Assembly: GCF_003208655.1 (NCBI RefSeq)
Contig: NZ_QKLU01000007.1
Location: 124,001-188,000 of the forward strand
Source: Pedobacter nutrimenti
Lineage (GTDB): Bacteria > Bacteroidota > Bacteroidia > Sphingobacteriales > Sphingobacteriaceae
Direction: 5' to 3'
Length of the DNA: 64,000 nt
The notes beneath the pieces were generated by a model. It made no database searches, was not told the origin of the DNA, and worked only from the letters and a program-made list of their open reading frames with translations. This document shows positions 37,162 to 45,622 of this stretch, in pieces; the stretch's first letter is position 1, and every line of letters begins with the position of its first letter. Made by a program: the position numbers and the translations under genes.

Positions 37162-38301
37162 ATGAACAAAGTCTTCATGTCCATGGCCATTATTTCGGTC
37201 TTTCTATTGCTTTTATCCTTTAGGTCTTTTGAATTTAAGCAGGGGGACGATTTGTCAGTGGATTCACTGAGAAAATTATATGCCGGACCTGCCCTAAAAT
37301 GGCCTAAAGCGACCATTGATTCTGGCGTAGTGTATAACGAACTGGGGGTGTTGCCACCTTCTCCTGTAGACATGACAGTGGATAGCAATAAAAACAAAGT
37401 AAAGCTGGGGAAGATCCTTTTCTTTGACCCCCGCTTATCTGAGTCCAATCAGATTTCCTGTTCCAGCTGCCATGCACCTGATTTGCACTGGGCCGATGGA
37501 AGAGAGGTTTCCATTGGACATGACCACGCAGCCAATTCCAGGAATGCACCGGTACTTGAAAATGTATGGTTTTTTAAAACCTTATTCTGGGATGGAAGGG
37601 CTTCCAGCCTGGAAGATCAGGTACAAGGGCCTTTGACTTCTGCTATTGAAATGCATCAGGACATGAAATCTCTACCCCAAAAATTAGCGAAAATCAAAGG
37701 TTATAAACCTTTATTTGAAAGTGCTTTTGGGGATGGCAAGATCAATACCGATCGTATTTTTAAAAGCCTTGCTACTTTTCAAAGGACGATTGTGAGCCGT
37801 AAAGCTGCCTTTGACCGTTTTTTAGAAGGGAATAAGAAAATGATGACTGACCAGCAGATTGAAGGCTTGCATTTGTTTAGGACCAAAGCCAGATGTATGA
37901 ATTGTCATAACGGACCTTTATTTACTGATAATGAATTTCATAATGCAGGCTTAACCTATTATGGAAGAAAATATCAGGATCTGGGACGCTATAATGTAAC
38001 CAAAAAAGCGGAAGATGTTGGTAAATTTAAAACTCCGGGGTTAAGGAATGTGATGCGTACAGCACCCTGGTTTCACAATGGGCTGTTTGGCAATATGGAT
38101 GGGGTAATGAATATGTATAATGTAGGAATGCCGGATCAAAAACGTAAACCGGAACAATTGAATGATCCGTTATATCCTGTTAAGGATAAACTGTTAAAAC
38201 CGCTTCACCTGACCCCGGCAGAAAAAGCAGCAGTGATTGCCTTTTTGTATTCCATCAGCACAGAACCCTGGAAAGATAGATCCCCTGAACTTCCTCAATA
38301 A
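37162..38301 (+). CDS. Di-heme cytochrome c peroxidase / MauG-family protein
   Basis: A 379-residue periplasmic protein with an N-terminal signal or anchor (about 6-20). Two covalent heme sites are visible: Cys100-Ser-Ser-Cys103-His104 and Cys245-Met-Asn-Cys248-His249. The WFFKTLFWDGRASSLEDQ segment is typical of the bacterial CcpA/MauG fold. It may reduce H2O2, or act like MauG/MbnH in oxidising a protein substrate. It is the last gene of the TonB receptor operon and ends at a bidirectional terminator. The presence in a receptor operon suggests substrate modification or metal handling more than general peroxide defence; that is inference. Confidence 0.9.
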   Translation: MNKVFMSMAIISVFLLLLSFRSFEFKQGDDLSVDSLRKLYAGPALKWPKATIDSGVVYNELGVLPPSPVDMTVDSNKNKVKLGKILFFDPRLSESNQISCSSCHAPDLHWADGREVSIGHDHAANSRNAPVLENVWFFKTLFWDGRASSLEDQVQGPLTSAIEMHQDMKSLPQKLAKIKGYKPLFESAFGDGKINTDRIFKSLATFQRTIVSRKAAFDRFLEGNKKMMTDQQIEGLHLFRTKARCMNCHNGPLFTDNEFHNAGLTYYGRKYQDLGRYNVTKKAEDVGKFKTPGLRNVMRTAPWFHNGLFGNMDGVMNMYNVGMPDQKRKPEQLNDPLYPVKDKLLKPLHLTPAEKAAVIAFLYSISTEPWKDRSPELPQ

Positions 38302-38305
38302 TATA

Positions 38306-38333
38306 AATAAAAGGGCCTTTAGGCCCTTTTATT
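38306..38333. terminator. Bidirectional terminator between the peroxidase and glucan phosphorylase-like genes
   Basis: A 12-base perfect stem (AATAAAAGGGCC / GGCCCTTTTATT) with loop TTTA sits between the two convergent stop codons and overlaps the minus-strand stop. A-rich and T-rich arms allow use from both directions. Confidence 0.85.
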
Positions 38334-39981
38334 ATAAATACAATTTCTGATCATATTCCTCTACCATTCTTCCGGAGTCAAACCGGGGAACAATTTCCTT
38401 TGCAGCGGTTTTTAGTATGGACAACCATTTATTCTGGTCCGTATAGTACATCGGGATTACTTCATTTTCAAGTTTATCCAATAAAGCTGTAGCTTCAAAT
38501 ACATCCTGATCACTTTCGGTCAGTTCCCGGGAGGCTGTGGGGATAAGAAAAGCATTTTCATGGTCCTTTGCAAATTCAGGTACCCAGCCGTCGGGAACAG
38601 AAAGATTAATGCTGCCATTCATGGCCGCAGCCATTCCACTGGTTCCTGAGGCCTCTCGGTACATTTTTGGATTGTTGAGCCAGACATCAGATCCTTTTTT
38701 GAGTAATGCGGATAAACCAAGTTCATAGCCGGTCAATACAGCACAATTTTTAAGAGGACGGCTGCTGATAATGATCTGATTGAACAGTTCAATGGCCTTC
38801 TGGTCTTCAGGATAAGGTTTTCCAGCCCAAATGATCTGGACCGGATATTGCTCGTTGTGGATTAATTTGACAAACCTGTCCCAGTCGCGCATTAAAAGAT
38901 CGGCCCTTTTATAGGCAGCAAAACGCCTGGCCCAGACAATGGTCAGCACTTTAGGGTCAAATAATTTGCCGCACTGATCGGCTACCGTTTTAAACAAAAC
39001 AGATTTTAATTCTTTTTTTCTGTCTGCAATGTCCTGATCATTATCCTGTGCCACGGCTTTTTCCAGCTCGTTGTCTTCCCAGTAATTTTTGTTCTGTGCA
39101 TTGGTGATCGAGATAATTTCGCAGATGTCAGGGTAATGCCCCCACATTTCCCGCGCTACTTCTCCATGGAGTTTGGAAACCCCATTTGCCTTTCTTGCAA
39201 AGCGAAGTGCAGCTAAAGTATAATTCAGCTGTTCTCCTTCAATGTTTAATAAATACTTCACTTCATGATCCTGCAAATGGTAAAAGAAAGACATTTCCTG
39301 GAGCAGGTCAAAACGATGTTCTTCATTTCCGGCAAGTTCAGGTGTATGTGTGGTAAATACGAGCCTTTTTTTTATTTCCTCCAGGCTTTTGTATTTTGCA
39401 TAAAGATAGAAGTTTAAAGGCAGTGAATGCCCTTCGTTCATATGGTATACATCAATATCTAACCCTAAAATATCCAGGAGCATAGCACCACCTATCCCAA
39501 GGATCATAGATTGGGCAATGCGGGTAGACTCATTCGAATCATATAGTCTTCGGGTAATGGCTTTGGATACTTCGTCGTTTTCGTCCAGATCTGTACTGAG
39601 CAGATACAGAGGTGCTGAACCAAAGGTTTCCGGATGGAGCAGATAAGCTTTAACATGAACAGGAGCATTATGTACCGGTACGGTGAAAGTAATTCCTGTA
39701 TCTTCCAGAAAAGAATTGTCTTTTTCAACGAAGAAAGGCTTCATATTGATGTTTTTGTCACGCAACTGGTCATAATAACCGTATTTCCAAAGCATTCCGA
39801 TACCAATTGTTGGATGTTTTAATTCATAGGCACTGCGTAAATGTGAACCCGCAAGAAAGCCCAAGCCTCCGCTATATATTTTTAAGGCTTGGTCTATTGC
39901 AAATTCCATAGAAAAATAGGCAACCGTCTTTTTATATTTTTTGTCTGGGGAATATCCGAAAATCTGTTCTTTGCTGATCAT
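38332..39981 (-). CDS. GT35 alpha-glucan phosphorylase homologue lacking the PLP lysine
   Basis: A 549-residue cytoplasmic protein of the short phosphorylase type. It has the N-terminal GGLGFLAGSHLRSA block, FTTHTPELAGNEEH, the Arg-rich substrate-phosphate site VWARRFAAYKRADL and IIWAGKPYPED, and EASGTSGM near residue 450. In active phosphorylases the next residue is the Lys that binds pyridoxal phosphate (GTSGMK or GTGNMK). Here it is Ala451 (EASGTSGMAAAMNG), read directly from the codons at 38629-38631. Glycogen or maltodextrin phosphorolysis therefore cannot be assumed; it may be a regulatory or differently acting relative. It stands alone, ending at the terminator at 38306. Length is normal for the short type. 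Confidence 0.8.
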   Translation of the reverse strand: MISKEQIFGYSPDKKYKKTVAYFSMEFAIDQALKIYSGGLGFLAGSHLRSAYELKHPTIGIGMLWKYGYYDQLRDKNINMKPFFVEKDNSFLEDTGITFTVPVHNAPVHVKAYLLHPETFGSAPLYLLSTDLDENDEVSKAITRRLYDSNESTRIAQSMILGIGGAMLLDILGLDIDVYHMNEGHSLPLNFYLYAKYKSLEEIKKRLVFTTHTPELAGNEEHRFDLLQEMSFFYHLQDHEVKYLLNIEGEQLNYTLAALRFARKANGVSKLHGEVAREMWGHYPDICEIISITNAQNKNYWEDNELEKAVAQDNDQDIADRKKELKSVLFKTVADQCGKLFDPKVLTIVWARRFAAYKRADLLMRDWDRFVKLIHNEQYPVQIIWAGKPYPEDQKAIELFNQIIISSRPLKNCAVLTGYELGLSALLKKGSDVWLNNPKMYREASGTSGMAAAMNGSINLSVPDGWVPEFAKDHENAFLIPTASRELTESDQDVFEATALLDKLENEVIPMYYTDQNKWLSILKTAAKEIVPRFDSGRMVEEYDQKLYL

Positions 39982-40112
39982 AATGTGAAAGGAATTTATT
40001 TGTTGCAGTTTAATGAACTGCCATTAATTTAAAGTTTTTTTTAGATTAAACGTGACCTTCATCATGTTTTAAGGAATAGGGATTTGTCAACTTTAGGCTT
40101 TAAAAAATCAGC

Positions 40113-40466
40113 ATGATCATTTACAAATGCTTTAGTTTTGACGCCGCCCATTTTCTGCCCAATGTTCCTGCAGGTCACAAATGCGGGAGAATGCATGGCC
40201 ATACTTATCATCTTAAAGTATTTGTTTCGGGTGAAATTGATCCTGAAAGTTGCTGGTTTATGGATTTTAGTGATTTAAAAGCAATTGTAAACCCCTTAAT
40301 CAAGCGACTTGACCACCATACACTAAACGAGATCGATGGTTTGGAAAACCCAACTTCCGAATCTTTGATGGTATGGATATGGGAGAAACTCAAACCCCTG
40401 TTGCCGGCTTTGGTTAAACTTGAACTACAGGAAACACCAGGTTCAGGTGTAATCTATGAAGGCTAA
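40113..40466 (+). CDS. queD: 6-carboxy-5,6,7,8-tetrahydropterin synthase family protein
   Basis: A 117-residue cytoplasmic enzyme of the QueD/PTPS family, making 6-carboxytetrahydropterin from dihydroneopterin triphosphate for queuosine. Zn ligands are His13, His28 and His30 (DAAHFLP, MHGHTYHL). The catalytic Cys24 (HKCGRMHGH) and the LDHHTLNE and QETPGSG motifs complete the site. The CxxxHGH pattern fits QueD over eukaryotic-type PTPS. No queC/queE genes and no preQ1 riboswitch are seen nearby. It is convergent with a small unknown gene, 4 bases apart. Confidence 0.9.
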   Translation: MIIYKCFSFDAAHFLPNVPAGHKCGRMHGHTYHLKVFVSGEIDPESCWFMDFSDLKAIVNPLIKRLDHHTLNEIDGLENPTSESLMVWIWEKLKPLLPALVKLELQETPGSGVIYEG

Positions 40467-40470
40467 AGCT

Positions 40471-40680
40471 TTACTTTTTTAGTTCATTTTCATAAGAATC
40501 TACTCTGGCATTGATGCTGTTTTTCAGTTCTCCAAGATCTCTTCCTTCAAGTTTTGCCAATATTTGCGCCTGGATGTCCAATAGCGTACTTATTTTTGCT
40601 GCATTTTTAGAAGATTGGAGCAATAGAGCATCTAATACCTCTGCATAATTTTTCAAATCGTTTTCGTTAAAATTTCCCAT
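40471..40680 (-). CDS. Small helical protein of unknown function
   Basis: A 69-residue, highly charged, mostly alpha-helical protein (NENDLKNYAEVLDALLLQSS, then a Leu-rich and Lys/Glu-rich C-terminus). No signal peptide, membrane helix or motif is seen. It has an ATG start, and ends 4 bases from the queD stop. It faces a 135-base promoter region ahead of the dGTPase-like gene. The size and helical heptads suggest a small regulator or chaperone-like protein, but I do not recognise it. Confidence 0.6.
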   Translation of the reverse strand: MGNFNENDLKNYAEVLDALLLQSSKNAAKISTLLDIQAQILAKLEGRDLGELKNSINARVDSYENELKK

Positions 40681-40815
40681 AATTATTGGTTTGGCTTTAC
40701 AATTAGATAAGCCCGTAGATATAACGTCAGCAGGCAGGGAATGTTTTAGAAATCGGGCTTTTTAAAATTTGAAATTGTGGCAATTAAATAGAACTTTGTC
40801 ACCGGTTTAAAGAAT

Positions 40816-42168
40816 ATGAAAATGATGCATTGGGAAAAGTTATTATCTGCCAAACGCTGGGGTAATGAAGACAGATTTAAAGGAAATCAGAAAGAAGCCA
40901 GGTCAGAATTCCAAAGGGATTATGACCGGATCATCTTTTCTTCACCTTTCAGAAGATTGCAGAATAAAACCCAGGTTTTTCCGCTTCCAGGGAGTGTTTT
41001 TGTGCACAACAGGTTGACACATAGCCTGGAAGTTGCAAGTGTAGGACGTTCTTTGGGAACCATTTTTTACAACAGAATGAAGGATGAGCAACCAGATTTA
41101 GATGAAACTTGTCCCTTGTTGATTGAGGCTGGAAACATTGTCGCTTCGGCCTGCCTGGCTCATGACCTGGGAAACCCTGCTTTTGGGCATTCGGGAGAAT
41201 CTGCGATTTCTCATTATTTTGCCAGTGGGGAAGGGAAAATCTATCAAACAAAAGTAAGCCCTTCTCAATGGGAAGACCTGATTCATTTTGAAGGAAATGC
41301 GAATGCATTAAGAATATTAACCCATCCCTTTGCGGGGAAAGGAACAGGTGGTTTTGCGCTGACTTATTCGACACTGGCCTCTATCGCCAAATATCCTTGT
41401 GCTTCTCTTGCCGGACACAACAAGGAAAATATCTATACCAAAAAATATGGCTTTTTTCAATCAGAGCAAAGCGGCTTTGAGAAAATTGCTGCAGAAATGG
41501 AGCTCATCAGGGTTCAGGACGATCCGGTTGTTTACAAACGACATCCCCTGGTGTATCTGGTAGAAGCTGCGGACGATATCTGCTATAATATTATTGATCT
41601 GGAAGATGCGCACCGCTTAAAAATATTATCCTATGCAGAAGTGGAAGCGTTGTTGCTTCCCTTGTGTAATGATCCAAAATTACCAGCGCGTTTATCAGAG
41701 ATGGACGACGACGATGCCAAAATTACTTTAATGAGGGCAAAATCTATCAGTACGCTAATCTGGTTATGCTCTAATGTATTTTACAATGAACAGGAAGCCC
41801 TGTTGAAAGGAGATTTCAACAAGAGCCTAATGGATGCAATAGAGGAACCGTATTTAAGTACAATGAAGGCTATTGAAAAAATATCCATAAAGAAAATCTA
41901 TAATTACGCTTCTGTTGTTCAGATTGAGGTTGCCGGTTACAAGGTAATGGGTGGATTGCTGGAAGAATTTATTCCTGCATATCTGGAGAATCATTCAAAA
42001 TACCATAAAAAACTGGTAGAACTTATTCCCAAGCAATTTCTAACAAAAGAAAATGATACTTATACCAAAATTTTGTGTATCCTGGATTTTGTTTCCGGGA
42101 TGACCGATTTGTATGCGGTGGAACTGTTCAGGAAAATTAAGGGGATTTCCTTTCCTTCAATGAGCTAG
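40816..42168 (+). CDS. dgt: dGTP triphosphohydrolase-like HD-domain protein
   Basis: A 450-residue cytoplasmic enzyme. The metal-binding HD motifs are RLTHSLEVASVG and CLAHDLGNPAFGHSGE, followed by the EAADDICYNIIDLEDAH block typical of dGTPases. It hydrolyses dGTP (or other dNTPs) to the nucleoside and triphosphate, controlling dNTP pools or phage replication. The RRLQNKTQVFPLP segment near residue 50 supports the dGTPase subgroup over other HD proteins. It lies 48 bases ahead of the SMUG2-like gene, so both may handle nucleotide or DNA quality. Nucleotide specificity is inferred from the family. Confidence 0.88.
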   Translation: MKMMHWEKLLSAKRWGNEDRFKGNQKEARSEFQRDYDRIIFSSPFRRLQNKTQVFPLPGSVFVHNRLTHSLEVASVGRSLGTIFYNRMKDEQPDLDETCPLLIEAGNIVASACLAHDLGNPAFGHSGESAISHYFASGEGKIYQTKVSPSQWEDLIHFEGNANALRILTHPFAGKGTGGFALTYSTLASIAKYPCASLAGHNKENIYTKKYGFFQSEQSGFEKIAAEMELIRVQDDPVVYKRHPLVYLVEAADDICYNIIDLEDAHRLKILSYAEVEALLLPLCNDPKLPARLSEMDDDDAKITLMRAKSISTLIWLCSNVFYNEQEALLKGDFNKSLMDAIEEPYLSTMKAIEKISIKKIYNYASVVQIEVAGYKVMGGLLEEFIPAYLENHSKYHKKLVELIPKQFLTKENDTYTKILCILDFVSGMTDLYAVELFRKIKGISFPSMS

Positions 42169-42216
42169 GACGGTGAAAACCTAAGAGGCTATGGTAAATT
42201 CAATAGAGGTAAACAG

Positions 42217-42909
42217 ATGCAGAAAACATTCGCCGACAGGGTTATTGATTTTTATAAAGGCCTTAGCTATCAGATAGCGCTTCCTGAAGGTGTTGAAATT
42301 TTAAACCCATACCTGCATGATGCCAGGGTAATGGAGCTTGCCCGTCATTTTTATCAGAAGTTTTATCATGATCAGAAGTTGCGTCACCTGATTATAGGCA
42401 TCAATCCCGGCCGATTTGGAGGGGCAGTAACCGGAATTCCTTTCACAGACCCCAAAAGGCTACAGGAAAATTGCGGTTTGGCTTATACCGGTCCTTTAAC
42501 CCATGAACCTTCTTCCGTATTTGTTTATGATATGATTGAAGCTTTTGGAGGTGTAGACTTATTTTATAGTAAATTTTACATCAACTCTGTTTTTCCTCTT
42601 GCACTTACTTTCAGGGGGAAAAATTATAATTATTATGACGATAAGCAATTGACGGCTCTTCTGCTGCCAGTTATTCTGGAAAACATCGAAAATCAGATTG
42701 CGTTGGGAATTTGCAGGGAAGTGTGTTATTGTCTCGGGCTAAAAAATTATACTTTTTTGAACCGTATAAATAAGGAATATAACTTTTTTGACAAGATTAT
42801 TCCGCTTGAACATCCCAGGTACATCGTTCAGTATCAGCATAAAAATGAAAAGTTTTTTCTCGATAAATACCTCGCCGTTTTAAAAGAAAACCCGATTAAT
42901 TCTTTTTGA
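42217..42909 (+). CDS. SMUG2-like uracil-DNA glycosylase
   Basis: A 230-residue cytoplasmic protein. Motif 1 is GINPGRFGGAVTGIPF, matching the GMNPGPFGMAQTG loop of SMUG1. Motif 2 is the HPRYIVQY element near residue 207. The overall length and motif 1 fit the SMUG2 group first described from Pedobacter heparinus. It should excise uracil or oxidised/deaminated pyrimidines and purines from DNA. It follows the dGTPase-like gene by 48 bases on the same strand, consistent with a nucleotide-quality pair. The SMUG2 name rests on motif comparison from memory. Confidence 0.75.
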   Translation: MQKTFADRVIDFYKGLSYQIALPEGVEILNPYLHDARVMELARHFYQKFYHDQKLRHLIIGINPGRFGGAVTGIPFTDPKRLQENCGLAYTGPLTHEPSSVFVYDMIEAFGGVDLFYSKFYINSVFPLALTFRGKNYNYYDDKQLTALLLPVILENIENQIALGICREVCYCLGLKNYTFLNRINKEYNFFDKIIPLEHPRYIVQYQHKNEKFFLDKYLAVLKENPINSF

Positions 42910-42938
42910 AGAATTTTTTTTCCCCGCATAGGGGTAAA

Positions 42939-42994
42939 GTGATTTTCTGTTGTCCTACCTCCAAATAACAAATCATTTTACAAAAGAAAATCAC
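42939..42994 (+). repeat. Spaced inverted repeat ahead of the small barrel gene
   Basis: GTGATTTTCT (42939-42948) and AGAAAATCAC (42985-42994) are exact complements separated by 36 bases. The right arm ends 7 bases before the ATG at 43002. In the mRNA this could fold next to the ribosome-binding region; as DNA it could be a dyad operator. Confidence 0.4.
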
Positions 42995-43001
42995 AAAAAG
43001 A

Positions 43002-43571
43002 ATGAAAACTATTAAATTATGTTTGATCGCAGTATTGATTGGAACCGGAGTTTTTTCTGCAAAAGCGCAAACCCCTGATTTTAATCTTGGTATTAAAGCT
43101 GGCGCAAATTATGGTACCTTACCAAGCAGTTTTAATGACCTGACAGACAAAGGAGGTAAAGCCGGTTTTAATATTGGTGTGTTTGCCAGGGTAGGTAAGG
43201 CTTTGTATTTTCAACCAGAGCTTAATTTTTCTACTTTCGGTAGCAAGTATACCTTGAATTCCAAAGAGTATAAGCCCAAATTCAATCAGTTAAATGTTCC
43301 TTTGATGGTTGGTTATAAACTGATCAATACTTCCAGCCTCAACTTCCGTGTTTCAGCTGGTCCTGATTTTAGTTATAACCTGAACACACCTGATGCACCT
43401 GCCGGTTTTGATTATAAAAGGGTAAACCTGGGTGGGGTAATCAATGCAGGTGTTGATATTGGTAACATCACTATTGACGCCCGCTACACCAGGGGTTTTA
43501 CCAAGTTCAATAAAGCACTGGATGAAAAAACCGGAATATTTAATCTTTCCGTCGGATTTAAGATCTTCTAA
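43002..43571 (+). CDS. Small outer-membrane beta-barrel protein (PorT/OMP_b-brl type)
   Basis: A 189-residue secreted protein with a signal peptide ending at SAKAQ. About eight amphipathic strands follow, starting FNLGIKAGANYG and ending in NLSVGFKIF, a terminal outer-membrane strand. This is the small-barrel type common in Bacteroidetes (PorT-like family). A specific role is not visible. It is monocistronic: a spaced inverted repeat lies just upstream and a structured terminator region follows at 43598-43642. Confidence 0.85.
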   Translation: MKTIKLCLIAVLIGTGVFSAKAQTPDFNLGIKAGANYGTLPSSFNDLTDKGGKAGFNIGVFARVGKALYFQPELNFSTFGSKYTLNSKEYKPKFNQLNVPLMVGYKLINTSSLNFRVSAGPDFSYNLNTPDAPAGFDYKRVNLGGVINAGVDIGNITIDARYTRGFTKFNKALDEKTGIFNLSVGFKIF

Positions 43572-43597
43572 AAAATAACACGATAAAATAGAAAGGC

Positions 43598-43642
43598 ATT
43601 TTGCCCTCAGGAAAATTTCATGGAAACTTCCGGGGGCAAAAT
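43598..43642. terminator. Probable bidirectional terminator with nested hairpin
   Basis: ATTTTGCCC (43598-43606) pairs with GGGCAAAAT (43634-43642). Inside are a GGAA/TTCC pair and a TTTC/GAAA pair, which would make a compact nested stem. It sits between two convergent genes and ends 3 bases before the minus-strand stop. Confidence 0.5.
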
Positions 43643-43645
43643 ATT

Positions 43646-44410
43646 TTACCTGTTCTTTTTTATTTGTTCTAATCTTGACTTTTGCGCACCCGCCCTTTCC
43701 TTTAGTCTTGATTGTTGTTCGTGGGTTTGTTCTGAATCTGTATTTTTGGTTTTTTCAATCCACTGCTGATATTGCGTTTCCTGCAAGGCTAAATTCTTAT
43801 CCAGTTTCCCCTGCAAATCCTTTTGCTGTTTTTTAAGGTCAGTCAGTGTTGCCTTCCATTCGCTAAGTTCATTATCTTTTGCCTGGTTTAGTTTATATTC
43901 TGCTTGTTGTACGGCCGAATTGATCTTCCCCAGTTCTGTTTGGGCAGGAATAAATACTTCGTCCTGGACTTTAAATCTTTTAAGCTCTCTGCTGATGGGT
44001 AATAATACGGTGTTTACAGGGGTTTCCCAGTCTTCCCAAACGTGGGCCACCAGAACTGATTTTCCATTTGGAACGTTCGCTGAAACTGCATCAAGGTAAT
44101 CTGAAACATCTTCAGCATGTAGGGTTTCACCAGCAGAACCCGCAATCATTCCACCTGCTAATCCCACAATAAAGCCCAGGGGGCCAGCTAGAATACCAAG
44201 CAGACCACCCAATAAACCACCACCAATTATCCCGCTGCCCTGGCTCTTGTCTTTTGCAGATTTAATAGCTGTTTTTCCATTTTCATCTTTACTGAGCACA
44301 TAAGTTTCACCCAAAGAAATGTCTTTGGTCAAGTCCAGCTGCTGAAGGGCCTGAAGTCCTGTAAATGCTTCTACTTCATTGTTAAACAATACCTGAATTA
44401 TTTTTTCCAT
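43646..44410 (-). CDS. DUF1269-type protein with glycine-zipper and coiled-coil tail
   Basis: A 254-residue protein. The first ~45 residues form an alpha/beta region like DUF1269. Residues about 60-95 are a glycine-rich hydrophobic zipper (GIIGGGLLGGLLGILAGPLGF) able to enter a membrane. A small alpha/beta part follows (about 100-145). The C-terminal ~100 residues are a Gln/Lys/Glu-rich coiled coil (AVQQAEYKLNQAKDNELSEW). No enzyme motif is seen. Stress or envelope roles have been proposed for such zippers but nothing here proves one. It is alone on its strand and faces the GNAT gene. Confidence 0.65.
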   Translation of the reverse strand: MEKIIQVLFNNEVEAFTGLQALQQLDLTKDISLGETYVLSKDENGKTAIKSAKDKSQGSGIIGGGLLGGLLGILAGPLGFIVGLAGGMIAGSAGETLHAEDVSDYLDAVSANVPNGKSVLVAHVWEDWETPVNTVLLPISRELKRFKVQDEVFIPAQTELGKINSAVQQAEYKLNQAKDNELSEWKATLTDLKKQQKDLQGKLDKNLALQETQYQQWIEKTKNTDSEQTHEQQSRLKERAGAQKSRLEQIKKNR

Positions 44411-44589
44411 ATCTATTGATGATCATTATAGACTATACAATCCGGATGGGCTTTTGGTTTTGGTATAGTTGTTAACAGCAACAGGATGGAAATGGAATGT
44501 TTAAACTTTTATAAATCTAAACAGTTTCTAAAATGTCTTTCTTATATTTAGAACAAGCGCAAGGGCTTAAGAAGGATAAAATTAAAATT

Positions 44590-45042
44590 ATGAGTCTGGA
44601 AAAAAACGAAGAGCTGGTTTTCAGGAGAGCGGACCCTGAGGATTTACAGGAAGTTTATAGTTTTGTTTGTACACTGGAAGAAAAAGAAATGAACTACGAA
44701 AAGTTCTGCTCCAGGTTCAGAAATCAGGTAATCTCGCCCGACATTCTGCTGCTTCTTGCCGAAAGGGCGGGCAAGCCGGTTGGGTTCCTGAGTTGTCATC
44801 TTCAGAACGTTTTACATCATGACGGGGACATTTATGAAATTGTAGAATTTATAGTCAGTCCCGAATATAGAGGAAGTGGGGTTGGTAAAAAGATGCTCGG
44901 ATTTCTGGATCTGCAGCTTAAAGACAGGGATTACGAACTGATTGAACTGGCCTCTAATGTAAGACGTGACAGGGCACATCAATTTTATGAACAACAGGGC
45001 TTTAACCGTAGTCATTTTAAATTTACCAAGTATAAGCATTAA
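44590..45042 (+). CDS. GNAT-family N-acetyltransferase
   Basis: A 150-residue acetyltransferase starting MSLEKNEELVFRRADPED. A 19-residue upstream extension to an ATG at 44533 would add an unusual N-terminus and is less likely. The acetyl-CoA binding motif A is YRGSGVGKKMLGFLD near residue 98-112, followed by the motif B region (HQFYEQQGF). The acceptor (small molecule or protein N-terminus) is unknown. It converges with the next gene, 13 bases apart, with no clear terminator between. Confidence 0.85.
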   Translation: MSLEKNEELVFRRADPEDLQEVYSFVCTLEEKEMNYEKFCSRFRNQVISPDILLLLAERAGKPVGFLSCHLQNVLHHDGDIYEIVEFIVSPEYRGSGVGKKMLGFLDLQLKDRDYELIELASNVRRDRAHQFYEQQGFNRSHFKFTKYKH

Positions 45043-45055
45043 AAAAGAGCGTAAA

Positions 45056-45436
45056 CTAGAGTAAGGGGATAAACTCCATAGTGCGTTTTATATGCTCTGG
45101 CTCCGTAATTCCATGTGCATAATAGGAGTTATCACCCCCTGTATCATATTTTAAAAGATAAGCGGCATTGATCAAAGGTGTAATGACATCCAGATCATGC
45201 GGAATGATGCCCTTTACCAGGACCACATTTGTTCCGTATTGTATTGCCCCTTGCTCCCCTTCTTTCAGGCAATGGTACCAGCTTTTTTCTGCAAGGCCCC
45301 AGGATCTTGCAAAAATTCTGTTCTGAAAGGCTACCATCCAGATGTTTAAAAAAGTTGTTCTGTCTTTCCCTGCACGTATACCAACAAGATTGTGCTTATG
45401 GATATATTCCAGGACAGGGTTTTCGAAATTTTTCAT
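45056..45436 (-). CDS. DUF2255-like small protein
   Basis: A 126-residue cytoplasmic protein with one compact alpha/beta domain (about 15-75, IRAGKDRTTFLNIWMVAFQNR, then RSWGLAEKSWYHCL) that resembles DUF2255, a flavin-reductase-like or split-barrel family. The Trp-Tyr-His-Cys patch is notable. Residues after 95 include GGDNSYYAHGITEPEHIKR. It has no partner gene. The family name is from recollection and may be wrong; the gene itself looks real. Confidence 0.55.
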   Translation of the reverse strand: MKNFENPVLEYIHKHNLVGIRAGKDRTTFLNIWMVAFQNRIFARSWGLAEKSWYHCLKEGEQGAIQYGTNVVLVKGIIPHDLDVITPLINAAYLLKYDTGGDNSYYAHGITEPEHIKRTMEFIPLL

Positions 45437-45591
45437 AGATCCGGTTGTTTACAGTATTGAAAAATAAATGTAGAGATAATCCCAAAGGACTGAAATTTAA
45501 TTGGGTTATATGGAAGTAAAATTTTCATGTTCTGTCGCCCTAATACAGATTTACCACAGAGAATTATTTAGTTCTGCATATATTTAAAGCG

Positions 45592-45599
45592 TATCTTTC
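45592..45599 (+). promoter_or_regulatory. Possible -7 box of the pirin/lspA unit
   Basis: TATCTTTC is one base from TAnnTTTG and lies 23 bases ahead of the pirin ATG. No other candidate is closer in the 186-base intergenic region. Confidence 0.3.
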
Positions 45600-45622
45600 G
45601 TTCGTATTTAATAAATGATGAC

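Noticed and set aside
40000..40112. A possible preQ1 riboswitch ahead of queD
   Set aside because: The region lacks the conserved loop and A-rich tail of preQ1 classes; it looks like an ordinary AT-rich promoter.
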